NCBI GenBank assembly: GCA_900073065.1
Contig: FJOG01000007.1
Location: 1,849,156-1,913,155 of the forward strand
Origin: Phialocephala subalpina
Taxonomy: Eukaryota; Ascomycota; Leotiomycetes; Helotiales; Mollisiaceae
Direction of reading: 5' to 3'
Length of the DNA: 64,000 nucleotides
Numbering within the stretch: position 1 is the first letter of the stretch; each line of letters begins with the position of its first letter. This document shows, one piece after another, positions 58,342 through 64,000 of the stretch. The position numbers were made by a program, and so were the translations under genes. Below the pieces are notes generated by a model, which made no database searches, was not told where the DNA came from, and saw nothing but the letters and a program-made list of their open reading frames with translations.

Positions 58342-59997
58342 ATGGATCCCCGAGATGTTGCTCTGGCGGAGCGCGTGCCATTCCTTGACGTGGAGGAGGA
58401 AAACAAGGAATTGAGCTCGATGTCGGAATCGGAAAAGAACTGGGCTTCAGGATCGAAATACCTTCACTTCCGTCAATTCCTCCAATCAATACGAAGCACT
58501 GCCCAATTGCGACCACGATGGGGTCCAGAGCATACACAACACGCGAAAACTTCCGCCCTGAAGTTTGCATCATTCTTTATACCAAGTTTCGTACAACGAG
58601 GTTCGGAATCGAGAAAGGAGCTACATGAGACAGCATATCTCGACGGCCTGAGAGGTTACGCTTGTTACGCGGTCTTCTTCTCTCACTACACAACTGCATA
58701 TTGCAACGAAGTCTGGCACCCGTACGGCGAGGGCGGCAACCATCATTTCGTTCAAACCTACTATATCTTCCAACTGCCAATCATTCGTCTCCTTTTCAAT
58801 GGGCAAGCGGCAGTCACCATCTTTTTCGTCCTCTCCGGCTACGTTCTCAGCTACAAACCCCTCAAACTCATGCACTCCCGCGATTTCGAAAAACTACAAG
58901 GCTCATTACAATCTGCGATATTCCGAAGATGGTTCAGACTGTTCCTCCCCGTCCTAGCATTATGGATCATCAACATATTTCTCGTCGAATTCGGTGCCTT
59001 CAGTTGGTTCGACGCCTTCCACGCCGAGAACGAGAACATGCCTCCTGGTATCGTCGAAACGTATTTGGCGGCCGGAGATTCATTTTGGGGGACTGTATAC
59101 AATGCATACCGGGACTTCTTCGACTTTGCTCGTGGCACGCTGTTCAGTTGGACGAAAATGGGTATTCTGCCACAGGTCGATGGCCATACATGGACTCTCC
59201 ATGTCGAATTCAGATCCAGCTGCATTCTCTTCCTGTTCTTGAACGGATGCTCGAAGATGCGCGCAAATCTACGACTAGCATTCTTCATACTATCATCAGC
59301 ATTCTGCCTCTTCTGGGACGAATGGGCAATCGCGACTTTTCTTGCCGGCTCTTCCATCGCCGATATGGACCTCCGAATGCGACGACGCCAACAAGCTAAT
59401 GCCCAATTATCACCTGAAGAGGAGACCTTCGACTCCCTCCCGCTCGTCCCATTCTCGCGAACAATCTCACTAAGTCGCCTCCGCAGTCTCTTCTCCTTCC
59501 TCGGCCGACGAGACCAACTCCGCTGGTCCATCCTCTTCCTCATCTCCCTCCTCATCCTCTCCTACCCCGCCGTCGGTGCCGACAAAGTATTCTTCTACCG
59601 CACCCTCTCCTGGTACCACCCCTTCACCGCCTGGGACCTCTTCTTCTGGGAATCAGTCGGCGCAATCCTAGTCGTGTTCATCATTGGTCGTCTACATGCT
59701 GTTCGAAGAGTTTTGGAATGGCCTGTAAGTCAGTATATGGGGAAGACGAGTTTTGCGTTGTATTTGTGTCATGGGACTATGATTAAGACGTTGGGACATT
59801 TTATGGTTATTCAGACGTGGAATAGGGTTACGGGGTATACTGGGTGGGGGTATGCGATGGGGATTTTGTTGCCGTTGTTTTTGGTTGTTGGACCGGCGTT
59901 GGTGTTGGTTACGGATTGGTTTTGGAGGGGAGTTGATATTCCGAGTGTGAGGTTTGCGAAGTGGGTGGAGAACTTGGTTAAGGATCAGAATATTTAG
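58342..59997 (+). CDS. Acyltransferase 3 family membrane protein
   Basis: A single exon of 551 residues starts at ATG 58342. A cytosolic polar N-terminus of about 95 residues precedes YLDGLRGYACYAVFFSHY (DGLRG at 101-105, His115), the usual start of the acyltransferase-3 fold, followed by FFVLSGYVLSYKPLKL. About ten hydrophobic helices can be traced up to PLFLVVGPALVLVTDWFW. Late residues YMGKTSFALYLCHG fit the family's last conserved helix. These proteins transfer acyl groups from CoA or a carrier to sugars, lipids or secondary metabolites across membranes. The acceptor is unknown. No intron is needed. Confidence 0.9.
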   Translation: MDPRDVALAERVPFLDVEEENKELSSMSESEKNWASGSKYLHFRQFLQSIRSTAQLRPRWGPEHTQHAKTSALKFASFFIPSFVQRGSESRKELHETAYLDGLRGYACYAVFFSHYTTAYCNEVWHPYGEGGNHHFVQTYYIFQLPIIRLLFNGQAAVTIFFVLSGYVLSYKPLKLMHSRDFEKLQGSLQSAIFRRWFRLFLPVLALWIINIFLVEFGAFSWFDAFHAENENMPPGIVETYLAAGDSFWGTVYNAYRDFFDFARGTLFSWTKMGILPQVDGHTWTLHVEFRSSCILFLFLNGCSKMRANLRLAFFILSSAFCLFWDEWAIATFLAGSSIADMDLRMRRRQQANAQLSPEEETFDSLPLVPFSRTISLSRLRSLFSFLGRRDQLRWSILFLISLLILSYPAVGADKVFFYRTLSWYHPFTAWDLFFWESVGAILVVFIIGRLHAVRRVLEWPVSQYMGKTSFALYLCHGTMIKTLGHFMVIQTWNRVTGYTGWGYAMGILLPLFLVVGPALVLVTDWFWRGVDIPSVRFAKWVENLVKDQNI

Positions 59998-60646
59998 AGA
60001 TATTGTTTTAACACAAGATCGAGATTCAACTTTATCCTGTGCATTGAAAGTCAAATGTATCACCGCCAAGTGGCTCCTCTCAGGCTTGGTGGTTGGTCGG
60101 TCGCTGCTAAAATTGAGTCCCTGAAGCCCCTAAAATTTAGCGACCAGGCCCTATTCAAGTCGAATAAGAACACTAGAGATTTCGTAATTATCTGCCAACC
60201 TTCAACTTCGCACATCGGTGTTGCAAGTCCAGAAACCAAACGTTGACAACTTCTTGGTGAAGACAATTTATTCTCAGCCCGCTTGCAAAGACTCAAGGTA
60301 TAATGGCCCGTGACGGTGGTGACGACGGTGACGGTGGCTGTCCGGGAGTTCCAAGTCGTTGGGTTTTGCACCTTTACCCTAATCCAATCATTCAATGGTG
60401 GTGGCTTGCTGACGTTTCGTGGCGCGCCCTCTTTGATCTTTTAAAAATTTGCACCTTTTGCTAGTGGTCCGCTTCCGATCCTATCATGTTGTGCTTGCCT
60501 GCAGCTCGCAGCCTCACCCGTCCTCTTCTTCCTCCCTTCTATATATTTCTTGTCTCCTTCATCCTTTCCTTGCAGGCTCAACTCCTATCACAGAAATACA
60601 TGAACTGCTGTCGATCCGTTTTCATCCGCCCTTGAAGGGAGTCGCC
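59998..60646. other. Promoter region of the Clr5-domain gene, partly repeated downstream
   Basis: It contains the first copy of the 114-bp direct repeat (60177-60290) and a TAGTGGTCCG word near 60461-60470 that recurs at 63664. A CT-rich stretch before the ATG is typical of fungal promoters. Confidence 0.6.
60177..60290 (+). repeat. Direct repeat upstream of the Clr5 gene, copy 1
   Basis: It aligns with 63032-63144 over about 113 bp with few gaps; shared words include AGATTTCGTAA, TTCAACTTCGCACAT and TTCTCAGCCCGCTT. Differences are mostly substitutions, so the duplication is not recent. Confidence 0.8.
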
Positions 60647-62745
60647 ATGTCGTCGAACGCATTCGAGGCTGGGGAGGTACCAGCGACAATTTCCTCGCAG
60701 CCTCGCCAATTAACAGCTCTCGAACGCAACAACCAGAAATGGGAATCTCATAAAAATGAGATCCGGAGCGTCTACATCGATCATGACAAAACCCTCAAGG
60801 AAACGATGCAGTGGTTTGAGAGGGAGCGAAACTTTAAGAAGAGGTCAGCCTTCCCACCACAATATCGATGCGGGGTCACTAACACGCCGCAGTAAGCGGA
60901 AGTGGAAGGACAAGATCAAAGAATGGAAGTTCGAGAAGAACGCCCCTGTGAAAGAGATGGAGTTTATGGCCGCTAAGGCCGAGAAGAGAAAGCTCGAAGA
61001 TAAGAAGGACACTGAGTTCCGCCGCCACGGTATCCTTGTCGATGGCGGTAAGATCGAGCAGTTCAAGAAGCGGAGGGTGCAGGGTAGCGATTTCAACTCC
61101 AACTTTGTACCAGGTACACACAGACATCGTGCCTCTCGACCCTTGAACATAAAACCTGACAACTGCAGGAACTCCGTCGCAAGTAACATACTCTACACCA
61201 CAGCCCCCGGTATCTCCTCCCGAACTCAGCCCAATCCTGGAAGACGATGATCCCCTAGCAGAGTTAGTGGAATACGTGCGTCCAGCAAATACCCAGCAGA
61301 CTAACGTAGATGGTACTCACTGGGCGGGGACACCAAATCTCTGGGCCAAAAAACCTGTTTTCCGTACCCGCAACTTAGATTCGGACAAGCAAGAAGAAGA
61401 GGATCAAACACCGCCTGGGATTCAAACAGTTATTCCTTCACCTGTGGATATAACAGGGAACGTCAATTAGATAGCAGCACTTGCCTTGCTCGAGGAAGGA
61501 TTCAATTTTGCGCGTCGGATGCGAGAGAACAAAGAGAGCCAGAGAGAAGACGTCGAGATCCGATATATCGACACCATTCGACAGTATACCGACAATTTCG
61601 GTACTCCTCATATCACTGCGCTCGACGGCTATCTCAAAGAAGTCTTGCTGTATTTGGTCGCTTGCACAGATGACGATATACCGATGTCCACGTCACAATG
61701 CCTAAAACTTTGGGAAGTATTGTGGTCATTCCCAGCGGATCCAGTCCGTGATTCCAATCACCTTATCGGCTCTACTTTATGCGACCTTTTACGACGTCAC
61801 CGGTTCCTTCGACCCACGGAGAGCTTGTATAGGGCGATCAAAGGGTTGCATCTCAAGGACAGCCGTGATCCAATGAGAGTGGCATTACTCTCTGAGCTGA
61901 ATCGGGTCCAACTGGAAATGTTTCTGCGCACTTCAACTTTTCACGAGAGACGCTTACGCCTGTTAATCATCGCTTTCGCATGGGATCTTGAAGAATACTT
62001 CAAGACGGGCCAATGCACTGACTTGAAGTCGAACATCCAGGAGATCATATCAACAGAGTTGATAGACGGCGGCGAAGATCGTCAAGGGGCCGTGTTTGGC
62101 TTCGAAAAACTCCAATCTTCACTACTAAGCATTAGTGCTTTCGATGATCTTGACCGCGCGTTTGTTTACCATGAGAGTGAGAGATACGACAATATATTCG
62201 AGGCGGCAACATTACTCGCCTCGGCTTGCTCCGCAGCGGAATGGTGTGCTGTCTCTGAAGCTTTGTTTTCAGTCCTCTGCGATTGTCGAATAGCCATTGC
62301 CCTACACGACAGATCCCATATGCTTCTTGAGTATTGTGCCTATTTCCGGCGGAAGCAGCATTGGACCGAACTTATTACTGCTCTTTTGTTGACCTATAGG
62401 CAGGTGATAGAAGTCAAGAATTCTGTTTCGCTGGCTCCGGAGGAGCTTGCGGGCTTGAGACAGCTGTTACTCTTTGTCCGCGGCGGTCTATCCACCGTTC
62501 CACTTCCTATCGAGCAACATGTATCCCCTCCAGTGGCGCAAGAAATTATGAAGCTAGACGAGGAGCTACGACGTTTGACTATGGTTCGTTCAGATACCAG
62601 CAATACTCAAAACTTGGAAAGGGTTGAAAGTGGAGGGGAAGACGAGGAAATGGACGACTGCAAGAGTTCAAACAAATATGGAGTCACTTACACGGAGAGT
62701 GTCGTAACAGGTATCAGTTGGAACTACTCAGACTTGTACAAATGA
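60647..62745 (+). CDS. Clr5-domain protein
   Basis: Exons 60647-60843, 60893-61113 and from 61169 join through 49- and 55-bp GT-AG introns. The N-terminus has WESHKNEIRSVYIDHDKTLKE and, after the first splice, KRKWKDKIKEWKFEKN, the Clr5 domain (named from fission yeast heterochromatin silencing, and common in fungal DNA-linked proteins). The rest is helical (LLRRHRFLRPTESLYRAIKG; AFAWDLEEYFKTG) without a known catalytic motif. In the third exon a TAG lies in frame at 61468-61470. Either it is a true stop, leaving a 239-residue protein followed by a dead 419-codon frame, or a 42-bp intron with a weak GTTATT donor (61429-61470) removes it, giving 650 residues. I favour the long product because the downstream frame is intact. 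Confidence 0.7.
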
Positions 62746-63031
62746 ACCTGAGTCTGGCTCGAGGAACGTTGTTGCATGCTGATTTTACAAATGGAGGGTG
62801 TGTATTAGCATCCTTATCGCTCTTTGCTTTGCATGCGCTTGAAGAAATGAGAGGAAAGCGGAACTAGAGTGCATAGAGTAGAGTGGGGCAAGTTGGCATT
62901 GTGGCAACGAGGAAATGATTGTTGTGCAAATGGGATAAAATTCGAATATAGCTCATCTGTCTTCCAAGATAACTATTTGCGATACTTCTTGTAGCGGTCT
63001 AATCAAATATCATTGTGAGAACTCTGACTAC

Positions 63032-63144
63032 AGATTTCGTAACTATCTGCCAGCTTTCAACTTCGCACATTTGTGTGGCAAGTTTAGAGGCCAAATGTTG
63101 ACACCTTGGTATAGACAATTTGTTCTCAGCCCGCTTACAAAAAG
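63032..63144 (+). repeat. Direct repeat, copy 2, 2.86 kb downstream
   Basis: Partner of 60177-60290. Together with the similar sequence at 63646-63690 it suggests that the upstream region, and perhaps the gene, was duplicated in tandem. Confidence 0.8.
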
Positions 63145-63411
63145 GCAAGCAGCGTTCTCAACCTCCCAGCCTGTCAAGGACAATCAAAGACTCAAAGAGG
63201 CTGGGCTAGGTTGGGATACTACATGTGGCACAGTCTCCTAAGACTGACCAACGATCGTCCTTATTCACAGAAAATAGGCTTAGAAAGTCCAGGCGAGGCT
63301 GGGAGACTGAGAGTGCTGGCAATTCTTTCCTTGCCACCGTTTGGCGGTGAGCAAGCCCGAGCAATCGGAGCAAAGACTCTCATTCCGGTCCTGAGAAGTC
63401 CCACGGATTTT

Positions 63412-63576
63412 GTACGAAAGGGGGTTGTAAGAAATCAGCGTCAACCCCCAAGATTCTGCCCTACTGATTAAGGAAATTTGTGGGGAAAACTTGAGCATTC
63501 GACATGGTTCTATGGAACGATTCCTCCCACCGCCATACAAGGGGTGACGCTGATTTCCTACAACCCCCTTTCGTAC
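63412..63576. mobile_element. 165-bp element with about 35-bp terminal inverted repeats
   Basis: The left end GTACGAAAGGGGGTTGTAAG pairs with the right end read in reverse (GTACGAAAGGGGGTTGTAGG), and the pairing continues through AAATCAGCGTCA. The interior of about 90 bp is non-coding. I see no clear target duplication, so the superfamily is not assigned. Size and structure fit a MITE. Confidence 0.75.
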
Positions 63577-63970
63577 TTTATCGTACCTAATCGTTGAGTT
63601 GGTGGCTGGCTCATGAGGCGTTGTGGCGCCCACCGTCGGCAACAAGAAAATGCACTTTTTTCTTAGTGGTCCGTTTATGATACTGTCAGTCGTCGATCAC
63701 GTGTAGTGGTGTCTCCGTCCATATGTAGTATAGCTCAGGGGTAATCTCACAGACCCTTATATCCTCATTCTCTCTCCTTAGCTAGATCTACAGACTTAAC
63801 AATCAATTCTTTACCCACAAACTGATGCTCCACACTCGTAGCATCTCATAGATATCTGCCGTCCTGTTTCGCAGGCTCAAGCCTCATCGAGCCTCCCAGC
63901 CTCCTTGAAACATTTCCATCCTCCTTTCAATTACCTACTTAATTCTGGCACCCAAACACTTCAAGGAGCA

Positions 63971-64000
63971 ATGACATCGAATACTCTCTCACCAAAATTG
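63971..64000 (+). CDS. Probable start of a second Clr5-type gene, cut by the window end
   Basis: An ATG at 63971 opens MTSNTLSPKL, similar to the MSSNAFE start of the Clr5 gene at 60647. The preceding CT-rich leader, with a GCAGGCTCAA word, also resembles the leader of that gene. Only ten codons are visible, so the call rests on the repeated upstream sequence. Confidence 0.35.
   Translation, partial: MTSNTLSPKL

Larger units (their letters stand above)
62746..63970. other. Intergenic region with a second promoter-like copy
   Basis: It contains the second copy of the 114-bp repeat, a palindromic 165-bp element and a stretch (63646-63690) resembling the promoter at 60441-60485. No internal gene is supported; the frames at 63211-63645 are products of the palindrome. 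Confidence 0.55.

Noticed and set aside
63211..63645. Two overlapping frames near the window end
   Set aside because: Both run through the arms of the inverted-repeat element and share its palindromic text; neither has a domain.

Overview
The window reads as nuclear DNA of a filamentous ascomycete (Pezizomycotina). The evidence is short introns of about 45-60 bp with GT-AG and CTRAY-like branch sites, fungus-specific domains (Zn2Cys6 regulator, Clr5, 2EXR, a DUF6594-like membrane tail) and a transposon block carrying repeat-induced point mutation (RIP). A Helotiales-like member of the Leotiomycetes is my guess from gene content; it is not demonstrated. All gene models were built by hand from reading frames and splice signals.

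Layout. At 2.4-7.6 kb lies an NRPS-like gene (adenylation, carrier domain, membrane segments, hexapeptide repeats) whose 3' end is broken by a perfect 250-bp tandem duplication. At 8.06-10.8 kb is a GH31 alpha-glucosidase pseudogene on the minus strand. From 11.1 to 19.8 kb two elements are nested: a Fot1/pogo-like DNA transposon (51-bp inverted repeats, TA target duplication) interrupted by a 6.4-kb Ty3/Gypsy chromovirus (350-bp LTRs, CTAAA target duplication), both heavily mutated by transitions. From 19.8 to 23.4 kb only weak ORFs are seen.

From 23.4 to 36 kb the sequence is gene-rich and intact: a GH78-like alpha-L-rhamnosidase, a Zn2Cys6 regulator, a GH92 alpha-mannosidase and a secreted type I phosphodiesterase. 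With the dead GH31 gene this looks like a glycan-degradation neighbourhood with its own regulator; co-regulation is inferred. From 36.6 to 46.6 kb most of the sequence is decayed: an 83-bp hAT-type MITE, an F-box-like relic, a duplicated low-complexity coding relic, a DUF6594-like pseudogene, a 2EXR pseudogene and another broken ORF. One apparently intact two-exon gene of unknown function sits among them.

From 47.3 kb to the end genes are again mostly intact: a mucin-like single-pass membrane protein, a small secreted Cys-containing protein, a phosphatidylinositol-synthase-like enzyme, a multi-pass membrane protein of unknown function, a short-chain dehydrogenase, an acyltransferase-3 family membrane protein and a Clr5-domain protein. 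The promoter of the last gene is partly repeated about 2.9 kb downstream, next to what appears to be the start of a paralogue cut off by the window edge.

The most unusual observations are the nested RIP-marked elements with exact target duplications, the frame-breaking duplication in the NRPS-like gene, three GC-AG introns in unrelated genes, a 9-nt microexon, and repeated TGG-to-TAG nonsense changes. I found no tRNA, rRNA or CRISPR array by eye.
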